From: Marinobacter sp. LA51
Lineage (GTDB): Bacteria; Pseudomonadota; Gammaproteobacteria; Pseudomonadales; Oleiphilaceae
Length of the DNA: 64,000 bases
Direction: 5' to 3'
NCBI RefSeq assembly: GCF_030297175.1
Contig: NZ_AP028070.1
Coordinates: 3,038,001-3,102,000, forward strand
Part shown: piece after piece, positions 33,892-43,572 of the stretch
Layout: each line of letters starts with the position of its first letter
Position numbering within the stretch: position 1 is the stretch's first letter
Notes under the pieces: generated by a model
What the model was told of the DNA's origin: nothing
Databases searched by the model: none
The model's input: the letters and a program-made list of their open reading frames with translations, nothing else
Translations under genes and position numbers: made by a program

Positions 33892-35738
33892 CTGCCGCAC
33901 ATCACTATTTCAGGGATAAACACTGTGACTATCAGGCGGAGCAAGCCAGCATGGAAGCCCTGCTGAACTGCTACTGCCGCGATATTGCTCAGCCTGCCGC
34001 AGAATTGTCCATCCAAACCGGTCCGGGAAGTCAGCCCTGGCCACAGGCACTCAGAACCCGTCTGACACTGGAAGCCGCCAACGTATTGGAGATTGCGCTG
34101 CCAGGCTCGGAAGACATCCTGCTTGTCTTGGTAGCCGGTGACTCGCCGACCTGCAACTACCGTTACCTTTCAGCGCCCTTCTACAAATCAGCGCTCAGGG
34201 GTTGGCAAATTCTGGGGCTGGAGCAACTCGCCCGGCTGCTGCTGAACAGCATGGCTGAACGTTTCCATCAGCCGATCAACAGTGAGCTCTACCGACAGAT
34301 TCTTCTCAGTCGAGAGGTCATGGGAACGGTGCTGGCCTACTCGCAGGTTCCGAACGACTGGGGACAGGGCACCGAAGCATTCCGCTGGTCGGAGCAGTCC
34401 CTGAGTTTCGGACACCGCTACCACCCGGCGCCAAAATCCAGGGAAGGCTTTGATACCGAGGACATCCTGCAGTACTCACCGGAAATGGGCTCGGGCTTTG
34501 CCCTGTACTATTTCGCCGTCAATCCAGACGATCTTCGCACCCGAGGCAAAGTCACCGATGCCTTTGACGCGGACGGCCCCAATTCCGATCTGGACGTACC
34601 GAACGGGTTGATTCCTTTGGCCGTGCACCCCTGGCAGGCCCGTTATCTGATGCGCCAGCCGCCGGTTCAACGCGCGATACGGTCGGGCCGGATCGTACCT
34701 CTGGGTCAGACCGGCCCCAGGTACTATCCGACAGCCTCGGTTCGCACGCTGTACAAACCGGGAGCGCCCTACTTCCTGAAATTTTCCACCCACGTTCGAT
34801 TGACCAATTGCATTCGCAAGAACGCGATTTATGAACTGGAGAGCGCGGTCGCTCTTTCCGAAGCTCTGAAAAACCATCTCGCCCCGGCACTGAACCGGTG
34901 GCCAGGCTTCAGGCTGCTTTACGAACCAGCTTACCAGACCCTCGATTTTCCAGAGCTCGCAGCGCCCGAGCGCAAGACGATTGCGGAGGGTTTTGGCGTG
35001 ATTCTCCGGGACAATCTGGAGCAACAGCTGGAACCGGGAGTAACACCGATGCTCGCCGCGGCCTTGTTTTCCGAGGATCGCTATGGCCGTTGCCGGGCAA
35101 CAGAAGCGTCGGCCTTGTGGGCACAGCAGGCCGGGCTCTCCGAGCGGCAAGCCAGGGTGCAATGGCTTGGCCAGTATCTCGCGCTGCTCCTCCCCCCGCT
35201 CTTCGAGTCGCTATTCCACTGTGGCGTTGTGTTTGAACCCCACCTCCAGAATGTGGTGGTCGGCCTTCGGGACGGTTGTCCGGTTCAGGTCTTCGTGCGT
35301 GATCTCGAGGGTACCAAGCTGGTGCCTGAACGCTGGTCGGGAAGCTTGCCGGCAACGATTGATAAACGAACCCTGGCCTCGATTCACTACCCCCAGGACA
35401 AGGCCTGGAAACGAATCGCGTACTGCCTGTTGGTGAATCACCTGTTCCAGGTCGTGGCTTGCCTGTCGCGCGGTGAGCAACAGACCGAAATCCAGCTATG
35501 GGCGGCGCTCGCAGAGGCGGTGAGAAGCTGGCTCGATAGCACCGACGATCCGTGGGCTCAGGAGGCTCTGGGCAACCTGTTGGCGGGAGAGCCGATTCCG
35601 AACAAGAGCAACCTGATGACGCGCCTGTTCAAGCGCCCGGACCGAGAATCCCAGTACACGCTGGTGCCAAATCCGCTGGCCGGATTACCAACGCGCCCCA
35701 ACGCTAACCCCATCAAGGAGGATCAACCCGATGCCTGA
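33882..35738 (+). CDS. pvsD: NIS synthetase PvsD (IucA/IucC family)
   Basis: A 618-residue IucA/IucC-type synthetase. Recognisable segments are SPEMGSGFALYYFAVNPDDL near residue 200, LIPLAVHPWQARYL near 245, YPTASVRTLYKPGAPYFLKF (residues about 285-305) and, in the C-terminal half, CGVVFEPHLQNVVVGLRDG with the FhuF-like fold. In Vibrio PvsD makes the first bond, joining citrate and L-serine to give O-citryl-L-serine. The ATG at 33882 has GGAAG suitably placed; the ATG at 33888 is an alternative. It overlaps pvsC by ten bases and pvsE by eight. Confidence 0.9.
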   Translation: MSMTAAHHYFRDKHCDYQAEQASMEALLNCYCRDIAQPAAELSIQTGPGSQPWPQALRTRLTLEAANVLEIALPGSEDILLVLVAGDSPTCNYRYLSAPFYKSALRGWQILGLEQLARLLLNSMAERFHQPINSELYRQILLSREVMGTVLAYSQVPNDWGQGTEAFRWSEQSLSFGHRYHPAPKSREGFDTEDILQYSPEMGSGFALYYFAVNPDDLRTRGKVTDAFDADGPNSDLDVPNGLIPLAVHPWQARYLMRQPPVQRAIRSGRIVPLGQTGPRYYPTASVRTLYKPGAPYFLKFSTHVRLTNCIRKNAIYELESAVALSEALKNHLAPALNRWPGFRLLYEPAYQTLDFPELAAPERKTIAEGFGVILRDNLEQQLEPGVTPMLAAALFSEDRYGRCRATEASALWAQQAGLSERQARVQWLGQYLALLLPPLFESLFHCGVVFEPHLQNVVVGLRDGCPVQVFVRDLEGTKLVPERWSGSLPATIDKRTLASIHYPQDKAWKRIAYCLLVNHLFQVVACLSRGEQQTEIQLWAALAEAVRSWLDSTDDPWAQEALGNLLAGEPIPNKSNLMTRLFKRPDRESQYTLVPNPLAGLPTRPNANPIKEDQPDA

Positions 35739-36927
35739 CATTCCCAACGCCGTTCAGCGCGGCGCCTACGACCTGCAAGCCCAGAACTCTGATCCGCTCT
35801 GTGCCTATATCTACGACCTGCCAGGCCTGCGCCATCACGTTGCCGGGATCGTCCAGACCTTGCCCACCCAGTGTGAGATGTTCTACGCCACCAAAGCGAA
35901 TCCGGCATTGCCGGTATTGCAGGCCCTGGCACCCCTGGTCCATGGGTTTGAGGTGGCTTCCGGCGGAGAACTGGACTGGGTCCGCCGTCACTTTCCCGAC
36001 GTCCCTGTCATATTCGGTGGCCCCGGTAAACTGGAATCGGAACTCGACAACGCCCTGACCCAACAGGTTGAGCTGATTCACGTGGAAAGCCTGCTTGAAC
36101 TACGCCGGCTGTGTGACCTGGCCGCCCAGCGAGAGAAACGGCAGGACGTTCTTCTTCGAATCAACCTTGCTCTGGAAGAAACCCCCTCGACTCGCCTCAC
36201 CATGGGGGGAGTCCCCACTCCTTTTGGCATGGAGGAACGCTGTATTGCCGAGGCTCTGGCCATCCTGTCGGAGCAGGGTTGGGTCCGGATTCGCGGGTTC
36301 CACTTTCACATGATGTCGCACCAGCTTGATGGCCATCGACACCTCACCCTGATCGAACGTTACCTCGACACGGTGCGCATTTGGGAGCAGCAGTTCGGAC
36401 TGACAGTCGACCAGATCAATGTGGGCGGTGGCATCGGAATTAACTACCTTGAACCGACACAGCAATTCGATTGGGCCGGGTTCTGCGCCGGTCTGAATGA
36501 ATTGCTGAAGCGTTACCACGATCGCCCCTGGCGAATACGTTTCGAGTGCGGCCGGGCACTGACCGCCGCCTGCGGTTACTACGTCGCGGAGGTTCTCGAC
36601 ATTAAGTCATGCGGCAACGACTGGTTCGGCATATGCCGGGGCGGCACACACCACTTCAGGACCCCCGCCGCCCAGGCCCACAATCATCCGTTCTGCATCC
36701 TTCCGGATGTCGATGAGTCAGGCGCTGCGCCACGGATAGTCGAACGGCCGGTCACCCTGGTCGGTCAACTGTGCACGCCCAAGGACGTCTTCGCACGCGA
36801 GGTCCACATCCCGTCACTCATGGTCGGCGATCTGGTGGTGTTCCAATATGCCGGGGCCTATGCCTGGAACATCTCCCATCAGGAATTCCTGATGCACCCC
36901 CACCCCAGAGAATTATTCATCGACTGA
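35731..36927 (+). CDS. pvsE: PLP-dependent decarboxylase PvsE
   Basis: A 398-residue fold-type III decarboxylase of the diaminopimelate/ornithine decarboxylase group. The PLP lysine is in EMFYATKANPALPVL near residue 55, the barrel contains FHFHMMSHQLDGHRH near 190 and the phosphate-binding glycine loop INVGGGIGINY near 230; CRGGTHHFRTP carries the C-terminal active site. In vibrioferrin synthesis it decarboxylates O-citryl-L-serine to O-citrylethanolamine. AAGGAGG lies just before its ATG inside the pvsD coding end. It is the last biosynthetic gene; a Fur box and the receptor gene follow. Confidence 0.9.
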   Translation: MPDIPNAVQRGAYDLQAQNSDPLCAYIYDLPGLRHHVAGIVQTLPTQCEMFYATKANPALPVLQALAPLVHGFEVASGGELDWVRRHFPDVPVIFGGPGKLESELDNALTQQVELIHVESLLELRRLCDLAAQREKRQDVLLRINLALEETPSTRLTMGGVPTPFGMEERCIAEALAILSEQGWVRIRGFHFHMMSHQLDGHRHLTLIERYLDTVRIWEQQFGLTVDQINVGGGIGINYLEPTQQFDWAGFCAGLNELLKRYHDRPWRIRFECGRALTAACGYYVAEVLDIKSCGNDWFGICRGGTHHFRTPAAQAHNHPFCILPDVDESGAAPRIVERPVTLVGQLCTPKDVFAREVHIPSLMVGDLVVFQYAGAYAWNISHQEFLMHPHPRELFID

Positions 36928-36967
36928 AATCGCAACAGCCCATTGGCAACGAACCAAAATACATCAT

Positions 36968-36986
36968 TGTAATGCGAATCATTATC
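36968..36986. promoter_or_regulatory. Fur box upstream of pvuA
   Basis: The 19 bases TGTAATGCGAATCATTATC agree with the Fur consensus GATAATGATAATCATTATC at 15 positions by hand alignment. The site lies 42 bases before the pvuA start and after the pvsE stop, so the uptake genes have their own iron-repressed promoter. Confidence 0.85.
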
Positions 36987-37028
36987 AGTACAATGCGCAA
37001 CAAAATTAAAACACTGCTGGAGAATCCA

Positions 37029-39128
37029 ATGTCCGAATCGGTTTTGTTAAAGCCACTAAAGTGCCAGCCCCTGTCGGCTGTTATTGCCATACTTCCACTG
37101 TTTACGGCCGGGGCTTCGACCGCCATGGCCCAGGAATCGAATTCTCCGGCCATGCTACCGGGCTTGAACGTTACGGCGGACTGGTTGGGACCTCCTACCA
37201 AGGCGTCTGAAAAGACTTACACCGGAGCTCGAACGGTCGTCGAGAAAGAGACGCTTCAGGACCGCGGAGCGCTCAACCTGGAGGACGCCCTGCGCCCGGT
37301 ACCCGGGGTCACGGTGCTTGATGAAACCGGTACTGGAATTCTCCCCAATATAGGCGTTCGCGGTTTGAATCCGCTGCGCAGTGAGCGACTTCAGATTCTG
37401 ATGGATGGCTACCCGATTGCTATCGGCCCCTACAGCAACGTCGGTGTCTCACTCTTTCCGGTCACGCTTCCGAGCCTGGAAGTCGTTGATATCGTGCGTG
37501 GCGGCGCATCGGTACACTACGGCCCGAACAACGTGGGCGGCGTGGTGAACTTTGTCACTAAACCAATTCCAGCCCAAACCTCGCAGACGCTACGGGAACG
37601 GGTCACCCTTGCGGAGGAGACCGGCAACGTCCTGACCGACACCTACTACCGCATCGGGGGGCCAGCAACTGATAAGCTGGACCTGCAGTTCCAGGCCAAT
37701 GTTCAGCGCGGCGACGGTTTCCGCGACCATTCCGATACCGAAGTCGACAATCTGATTCTGGATGCCCGCTACTACCTGAACGACCAACACGAGCTGTCGT
37801 CTCAGTTGCAGTATTACCGAGTGGACGCGGAACTTCCCGGCGCCCTGACCCCGGAAGCCTACGAAGAGGACCGCACCCAGAGTCAGCGCCCTTATGATGG
37901 GTACGAGGCCGACATGACTCGGGCCAACCTAACCTGGACCTACACACCCACCAGCGATGTCGAGTTCAAGTGGCGCAACTTCGTCCACGACGCCGATCGC
38001 ACCTTCTTTTTTGGCCAGAATCTAAGTGGCGACGGTCACTGGGCCGATCCAGGCCTAGATTCCACGCACGTGGCAGATTCACCGAGACTGTTCACGGTAC
38101 TCGGCACCGAACCTCAACTGTCGATCCGTCATGGTCGACACGACGTCACCATTGGCACCCGATTCGTCAGCGAGGATGTTGAGTTCGACGTCAATCGCCG
38201 CGATCTGTCCGACGATTCCCGATCCAAGGCCCGGGACTGGCACCTGGACACGAAAGCCCTTGCGCTTTATGTCAGTGACACCATCTCGTTTCTGGATCAG
38301 CGACTGACCGTTACTCCGGGTCTACGTTATGAAGATGTCGACATGGACTTCCGTGACAACCTCAATGGCGGTACCGAAGAAAACAACGCGGAGGAGTTGC
38401 TGCCAGGCCTGACGGTGGGTTATCAGGCGACCCGTGATCTGTTCCTGTTTGCCAACAGCCAGCGCTCTCTCGTGCCGGTGCAGATTGCCCAGACTACCCG
38501 CGAGGGCGAGGTGGCCAATGAAACTGCCTGGAACCACGAGCTTGGTGCACGCGTTCAGGCCACCCCCAACCTGCTTTCGTCGGCGACGCTGTTCCGCATA
38601 GACTACGACGATCAGATTCAGTTCAATCGCTCCACCAACCGTTACGAGAACCTGGGCGAAACCCGGCACCAGGGCGTTGAGCTCACCAACCAATGGCGCA
38701 TCAACCAGCACTGGGAACTCGGCTTTGGCTACACCTTTCTGGATACCGAACAGCGTTCCGGCGACAACGAGGGTAACGAGCTGCCCAACGCCCCCAACCA
38801 TAAGGTCACCGCAGATGCCAACTATAGCTATCAGCGCTGGGATGCCAGCCTGAACTGGACCTACGTCAGCTCCAGCTATAGCGACGCGGACAATACAGAA
38901 GATGAAACCGACAACGGCAGCGCCGGAGAGTTGCCGGACTACCATCTGGTTAACACCCGAATTGGCCGGAACTTTGCAGTCGGCGGTGATCGTGTTCTGA
39001 ATCTGGGTCTGGCGGTCAACAACCTATTGGATGAGGACTACTACTTCCGCGGCGTGGATGTCAGCCCGATCGGCCGAGTGCCTCAACCCGGAAGAAGCTT
39101 CATCCTGGAGGCGCAGCTGGACTTCTGA
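37029..39128 (+). CDS. pvuA: TonB-dependent ferric vibrioferrin receptor PvuA
   Basis: A 699-residue outer-membrane receptor. The signal peptide ends at ASTAMAQ. The plug domain begins after a TonB-box-like GLNVTAD and shows the typical YTGARTVVEKETLQDRG, LRPVPGVTVLDETGTG and VRGLNPLRSERLQILMDGYP segments. The 22-strand barrel ends in SFILEAQLDF with the terminal Phe. The ATG at 37029 has GGAG seven bases upstream; an earlier ATG overlaps the Fur box and is unlikely. Its stop overlaps the start of pvuB. In Vibrio, PvuA imports Fe(III)-vibrioferrin; receptors of this class (FecA-like) also recognise citrate-type siderophores, so substrate is given by context. Confidence 0.9.
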   Translation: MSESVLLKPLKCQPLSAVIAILPLFTAGASTAMAQESNSPAMLPGLNVTADWLGPPTKASEKTYTGARTVVEKETLQDRGALNLEDALRPVPGVTVLDETGTGILPNIGVRGLNPLRSERLQILMDGYPIAIGPYSNVGVSLFPVTLPSLEVVDIVRGGASVHYGPNNVGGVVNFVTKPIPAQTSQTLRERVTLAEETGNVLTDTYYRIGGPATDKLDLQFQANVQRGDGFRDHSDTEVDNLILDARYYLNDQHELSSQLQYYRVDAELPGALTPEAYEEDRTQSQRPYDGYEADMTRANLTWTYTPTSDVEFKWRNFVHDADRTFFFGQNLSGDGHWADPGLDSTHVADSPRLFTVLGTEPQLSIRHGRHDVTIGTRFVSEDVEFDVNRRDLSDDSRSKARDWHLDTKALALYVSDTISFLDQRLTVTPGLRYEDVDMDFRDNLNGGTEENNAEELLPGLTVGYQATRDLFLFANSQRSLVPVQIAQTTREGEVANETAWNHELGARVQATPNLLSSATLFRIDYDDQIQFNRSTNRYENLGETRHQGVELTNQWRINQHWELGFGYTFLDTEQRSGDNEGNELPNAPNHKVTADANYSYQRWDASLNWTYVSSSYSDADNTEDETDNGSAGELPDYHLVNTRIGRNFAVGGDRVLNLGLAVNNLLDEDYYFRGVDVSPIGRVPQPGRSFILEAQLDF

Positions 39129-40060
39129 TGGCCTCTCTCCCGAACCGGATTGCACAGATACTAGTCATTGCTTTGCTGCTGCCGATGCCAGCGCTGTCAG
39201 CGGACAGCATGATCCGGCTCATGGATGACCGCGGGCACACCCTGCGGTTGTCCGAACCGGCAACGCGTCCGGCCGCGATTTCGACCTTTGGTGCCGATGT
39301 TGCCCTGGCCCTGGGGCGCACACCAATCGCTGTCACCGATTACGGAGTCTCTGGGGTCCCGGGCTACCTTGCATCCCAGCTGGCCAGCGCCTCTGGCCTG
39401 GGACCGCGCCACCAGCCGAACCTGGAAGTCCTGTCAGCGGTCGATCCGGATCTGATCATCGGTATCCGCCGCTACACCCAGAAAGACAGCAACCAGCTTG
39501 CCGCCATCGCCCCGTTACTGGCCCTGGACCTGATCACGGTTGACGACAGCATGCGGGCGGTGGCTTTAGCCGGTCAGGCTCTCGGCGCAACGGATAAGGC
39601 GTCAACACTCAACCGGCGCTTTCTTGCTCAAGTCCAGAGCCTGGCAGAGCGCAATTTGGCTGACGACAAACCGACGGTAGCACTGCTGACCAGCGGCAGT
39701 GAGACCCCGTTTCTGTATTACGATCACTTCTTACCGACGGCACTGCTTGAGGAAATGAACTTCAACCACGTCGGCGGTGCGCCACCGAACCCGTCCAGTG
39801 GTATTCCGCTGGGCTACCGAATCAATCTGGAAGCATTATTGGCGTTAAATCCCGATATCATCCTGCTTCTGCCCACCAGCCGTCAGCGGGCCTTCACAAT
39901 GAACCCGATCTGGCCGTACCTCAGCGCCGTGCGCAACAACAATGTCCACGAAGTTCCTCATTACTGGAAAGAGGGGGCCGGTCCTATCGCCCGAATGCTG
40001 ATTCTTGAGGACATAGAGCGCCTGCTGCTGACCGGAACAGTGTCTGGGCCGGACCGATGA
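39128..40060 (+). CDS. pvuB: Periplasmic siderophore-binding protein PvuB
   Basis: A 310-residue helical-backbone (type III) binding protein. The signal peptide (LVIALLLPMPALSADS) precedes a domain of the FecB/FhuD type with the segments VALALGRTPIAVTDYG, VDPDLIIGIR near residue 108 and LALNPDIILLLPTSR near 240. It captures ferric vibrioferrin after PvuA and hands it to PvuCD. Its ATG overlaps the pvuA TGA, and pvuC begins inside its stop (ATGA), showing tight coupling of the uptake genes. Confidence 0.88.
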   Translation: MASLPNRIAQILVIALLLPMPALSADSMIRLMDDRGHTLRLSEPATRPAAISTFGADVALALGRTPIAVTDYGVSGVPGYLASQLASASGLGPRHQPNLEVLSAVDPDLIIGIRRYTQKDSNQLAAIAPLLALDLITVDDSMRAVALAGQALGATDKASTLNRRFLAQVQSLAERNLADDKPTVALLTSGSETPFLYYDHFLPTALLEEMNFNHVGGAPPNPSSGIPLGYRINLEALLALNPDIILLLPTSRQRAFTMNPIWPYLSAVRNNNVHEVPHYWKEGAGPIARMLILEDIERLLLTGTVSGPDR

Positions 40061-41061
40061 CCGATGCCCGGCCCCCCTTGCGCGCCCTGACCATTTACGC
40101 AACCACCCTTCTGGTCCTCGGGCTGCTGTTTGTCCTGGGCTTAATGGCAGGCTCGCAATGGCTGTCGCCCAGCGACCTGCTAGCCACCATAGAGGGCAAG
40201 AGCAGTCTGCTGACGCAAATCAGCGTGATGGAGCTGCGCCTGCCTCGTAACCTATTGGGACTTCTGGGCGGCGCCGCGCTCGGTGTGGCCGGCGCCGTCA
40301 TGCAAGGCGTCACCCGAAACCAGCTAGCCTCACCAGGCCTGACGGGCGTCATCGCCACAGCTGCCCTGGCCACGGTGTCAATTCGAACCTTCGGTACGCC
40401 CAACGCCTTGTGGTTACCCATGGCCGCCCTGGCCGGCGGCCTGGTCGGAGGCTCCTTAACGTTTGCCATCTCCGGCCGCCGGCAGCTGCAGCCTGAACGA
40501 GTCGTCCTCGCGGGCATTGCCGTAACCTCAATGGCCACCGCACTAACCACGGCCATTCTGCTGGTTTCCGGCTCCGAAGCGGCGGAGCTCTATTACTGGC
40601 TTGCAGGCAGCTTGATGGGACGGGGATGGCAACAGCTGACCTTGGTCCTGCCCTGGCTGCTGATCCCTCTTGCCGCCCTGCTGGCAATGCAGAGGCCCTA
40701 TCGCCTATTGCAGCTTGATGATGATTTGGCACTTGCCATGGGGCTGTCCGTTGGGCGTTGGCGGGCGATCTTCCTTATGTTGTCGCTGCTGCTGACCGCC
40801 TCGCTGGTAGCCTTCACGGGACCGATCGTGTTTATTGGCCTGGTGGCGCCGCACCTTGCCAAACGAATGCTCGGTGATCGGCCACAGCACTGGCTCCCCT
40901 TGAGCGCCCTGCTCGGTGGCCTACTGCTAATGACAGCAGACATCCTGGCCCGCCAGCTGGCGTTTCCCCAGGAAATGCCGGTTGGCATGTTAACCGCGCT
41001 GATCGGGGCGCCCTGGCTGATCTACCTGCTAAACGCCCGTACCACACCCCGGAGCCTCTAA
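40057..41061 (+). CDS. pvuC: Siderophore ABC importer permease PvuC
   Basis: A 334-residue FecCD-family permease with about ten spans. The family hallmark MELRLPRNLLGLLGGAALGVAG (in part) lies near residue 60-80, and the coupling loop region with VGRWRAIFLMLSLLLTAS and FIGLVAPHLAKRMLG lies in the C-terminal half. Together with PvuD it forms the inner-membrane channel for ferric vibrioferrin. It overlaps pvuB by four bases and is one base from pvuD. Confidence 0.9.
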   Translation: MTDARPPLRALTIYATTLLVLGLLFVLGLMAGSQWLSPSDLLATIEGKSSLLTQISVMELRLPRNLLGLLGGAALGVAGAVMQGVTRNQLASPGLTGVIATAALATVSIRTFGTPNALWLPMAALAGGLVGGSLTFAISGRRQLQPERVVLAGIAVTSMATALTTAILLVSGSEAAELYYWLAGSLMGRGWQQLTLVLPWLLIPLAALLAMQRPYRLLQLDDDLALAMGLSVGRWRAIFLMLSLLLTASLVAFTGPIVFIGLVAPHLAKRMLGDRPQHWLPLSALLGGLLLMTADILARQLAFPQEMPVGMLTALIGAPWLIYLLNARTTPRSL

Positions 41062-41062
41062 C

Positions 41063-42109
41063 GTGACCCATCCGGTAACCACATCATCACACCACGCACC
41101 GGTCGCGAAAATTATGATGGCGGGCGGCCTGTGCCTCGTCCTTGTAATCCTCGGTGGAATTCAGTCTGGCGCCGTTAACCTGTCGTGGTTCCAGATATGG
41201 GACGGACTGACCGGTGACGGTTCGCAGCATGTGCAAAGGGTGGTGTTTGAACTACGATTGCCCCGAACCTTAACCGGCGCCCTGATTGGCATTCACTTCG
41301 CACTGTCAGGGTGGTTGTTGCAGCTGCTGAGTCGCAACCCCCTCGCCGAACCGGGCATTCTCGGGATTTCCTCGGGTGCCAGCCTGGTTGCCGTCACTGC
41401 ATTTATAATCGGGGACTGGCTGGTGTCGAGCAGCGATCCCTACAACCATACCTCGTTTGCGCTCCAGTACTTGCCAGTGTTCGCCATGGTCGGCGGGCTT
41501 GTAACGGCCACTGCTGTGTACCTCCTTGGCCTGCGCCACGGCACCCTGTCACCGGTCAAAATGACCCTGACCGGTGCCGTCGTCGCCGGCATGCTACACG
41601 CCTTGACCACCGGTGCCCTGGCTTTCTGGGGCCATGCCAATACGGAACTGGTCGCCCAATGGCTGGCCGGCTCACTCTATGGCGCCCAGTGGCATCACCT
41701 TCAGGTCTTGCTTCCCTGGACGCTTGTGGGCCTGGCAGGCATCGCTCTGCTGCTTCGCCCACTCAAGGTCATGCAGCTCGAGGACCAGCAGGCGCGCTCC
41801 ATCGGCCTGCACCTCAATCGCTGGCGGGGGTTCGCGCTGCTGATAGCCACCCTGTTGGCGGCAAGTGCCGTTGGCGTTGTCGGCCCCGTTGGCTTTATTG
41901 GCCTGCTGATCCCTCACATCAGCCGCCGATTGGCGGGCACCAGCTTTCCATTGCAACTAACCCTGTGTGTGCTGCTCGGGGCAACACTTGCCGTGTCCGC
42001 GGATGCAGTCGGCAGGACCCTGTTTGCTCCCTACGAAGTGCCCGTTGGCGTCGTATCCGCCATCCTCGGCGTGCCGTTTTTTCTGTACCTCTTGTCCCGC
42101 CAACCTTGA
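41063..42109 (+). CDS. pvuD: Siderophore ABC importer permease PvuD
   Basis: A 348-residue FecCD-family permease, partner of PvuC. FELRLPRTLTGALIGIHFAL near residue 58-77 and FIGLLIPHISRRLAG near 280 are the matching family segments. The GTG start lies one base after the pvuC stop. About ten membrane spans are visible. A heterodimer of PvuC and PvuD gives the translocation path, as in FecCD or BtuC pairs. Confidence 0.89.
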   Translation: MTHPVTTSSHHAPVAKIMMAGGLCLVLVILGGIQSGAVNLSWFQIWDGLTGDGSQHVQRVVFELRLPRTLTGALIGIHFALSGWLLQLLSRNPLAEPGILGISSGASLVAVTAFIIGDWLVSSSDPYNHTSFALQYLPVFAMVGGLVTATAVYLLGLRHGTLSPVKMTLTGAVVAGMLHALTTGALAFWGHANTELVAQWLAGSLYGAQWHHLQVLLPWTLVGLAGIALLLRPLKVMQLEDQQARSIGLHLNRWRGFALLIATLLAASAVGVVGPVGFIGLLIPHISRRLAGTSFPLQLTLCVLLGATLAVSADAVGRTLFAPYEVPVGVVSAILGVPFFLYLLSRQP

Positions 42110-42123
42110 GAGTGAATCCCGCC

Positions 42124-42909
42124 ATGCTACGAACCGAAAATCTCTCGCTTTCTTACGGCGAAAAGCCAGCGGTCGACAATGTATCGCTGGCCATCCCCGA
42201 GGGTGGCATTACTTGCCTGCTCGGCCCCAACGGCTCCGGCAAAAGTACGCTGCTGAAAAGTTTCGCCGGTTTGCTGCCGCCACGATCTGGGCAGGTCTTT
42301 CTGGACAACCGGTCCGTAGCCAACTGGAACCGGCGGCAGTTGGCCCTAAGGCTCGCCATGCTGCCGCAGAAACCGATTGTGCCCGAGGGTATAAAGGTTC
42401 GAGATCTGGTGGCCCTGGGTCGCTTCCCGCACCGTAAGTGGTGGCAACGGAATCTTACTGCGGATGACAGCGCGGTCGGAGAGGCCATGGCCATGACCGG
42501 GGTTCTGGACCTCGAAGATCGACCGGTGCAATCGCTCTCAGGGGGACAGCAGCAACGGGCATGGATCGCGATGGCACTGGCGCAGGAAACTGACATACTT
42601 CTGCTGGATGAACCCACTACGTTCCTGGACTGGGGCTACCAGCTGGAGGTGATGGAATTGTTATCCAAGCTGAACCGTCAGCATGGATTGACGGTGGTGA
42701 TGTCGCTCCACGACCTGAACCAGGCCGCGCAGTTCGCCGACCGGATCATTGTGTTGGCCGACGGTCAGCTCAAAACCACCGGAGCGCCGAAAGAGGTCAT
42801 TACTGAGCCCCTGATAAACCAGGTTTTTCGAGTGAATACAAAGGTTACCCTGGGGCCCAGTGGCCGCCCGTTCTGTTCCGGATACTCAGAATCCGCAAGA
42901 CCAGGCTGA
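42124..42909 (+). CDS. pvuE: Siderophore ABC importer ATPase PvuE
   Basis: A 261-residue FecE/FhuC-type ATPase. Walker [10 protein letters not shown] near residue 36, the signature [18 protein letters not shown] near 140, Walker [13 protein letters not shown] and the switch His in MSLHDLNQ are complete. It starts at the ATG at 42124, 14 bases after pvuD; a much longer in-frame reading lies in another frame of pvuD. It closes the receptor-importer operon. No strong terminator is visible between it and fabA. Confidence 0.91.
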   Translation: MLRTENLSLSYGEKPAVDNVSLAIPEGGITCLLGPNGSGKSTLLKSFAGLLPPRSGQVFLDNRSVANWNRRQLALRLAMLPQKPIVPEGIKVRDLVALGRFPHRKWWQRNLTADDSAVGEAMAMTGVLDLEDRPVQSLSGGQQQRAWIAMALAQETDILLLDEPTTFLDWGYQLEVMELLSKLNRQHGLTVVMSLHDLNQAAQFADRIIVLADGQLKTTGAPKEVITEPLINQVFRVNTKVTLGPSGRPFCSGYSESARPG

Positions 42910-43051
42910 ATCCCAGAGACGGTTTGTACAGGTAGCCGTGGGCGCAAAAATGACCCTCTTCAATGGCAAATATCCACTAAAGGTCAATAGCTCATTGCCA
43001 GATACACGCTACAGTATTAGTAAATCATTCTGTAACAGAGATACTGGCACT

Positions 43052-43561
43052 ATGAACCCGGATCATTTTGATAAAGAAGACCTGATCAAATGCGGGCATG
43101 GCAAGCTCTTCCCGGGCTCCATGCGCCTGCCCATCGACGAAATGCTGATGGTCGACCGCATTACCCACATTGCTCTCGACGACGGAGCATATGGTAAGGG
43201 CAGCCTGGTTGCTGAGCTCGACATCAATCCGGACCTGTGGTTCTTCAAAGTTCACTTTGTCGATGATCCGGTCATGCCCGGTTGCCTGGGCCTGGATGCC
43301 ATGTGGCAGCTGGTTGGCTTCCTGCTGGCGTGGAATGGCGGCGAAGGCAAAGGCCGGGCGCTGGGTGCGGGTGAAGTGAAATTCACTGGCCAGGTACTCC
43401 CGACGGCCAAGAAAGTCACCTACCGCCTCGATATCAAAAGACTGATTAATCGCAAGCTCACCATGGCCATCGCGGATGGCAGCATGGAAGTGGACGGAAG
43501 AGAGATCTACACCGCCAAAGACCTCCGGGTTGGCATGTTCTCTTCCACCGATGATTTTTAG
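43052..43561 (+). CDS. fabA: 3-hydroxydecanoyl-ACP dehydratase/isomerase FabA
   Basis: A 169-residue hot-dog enzyme that dehydrates 3-hydroxydecanoyl-ACP and isomerises trans-2- to cis-3-decenoyl-ACP, the committed step of anaerobic unsaturated fatty acid synthesis. The active-site His is in [16 protein letters not shown] near residue 70 and the Asp in LGLDAMWQ near 84. Length is close to the E. coli 172 residues. The start at 43052 begins [11 protein letters not shown], but the ribosome site before it is weak. It forms the usual fabA-fabB pair, with an 11-base gap. Confidence 0.95.
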   Translation: MNPDHFDKEDLIKCGHGKLFPGSMRLPIDEMLMVDRITHIALDDGAYGKGSLVAELDINPDLWFFKVHFVDDPVMPGCLGLDAMWQLVGFLLAWNGGEGKGRALGAGEVKFTGQVLPTAKKVTYRLDIKRLINRKLTMAIADGSMEVDGREIYTAKDLRVGMFSSTDDF

Positions 43562-43572
43562 GAGTTAACAAG

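Noticed and set aside
42910..43051. FabR operator directly before fabA
   Set aside because: Nothing like AGCGTACA-N2-TGTACGCT occurs in this interval; only weak A/T symmetry is seen.
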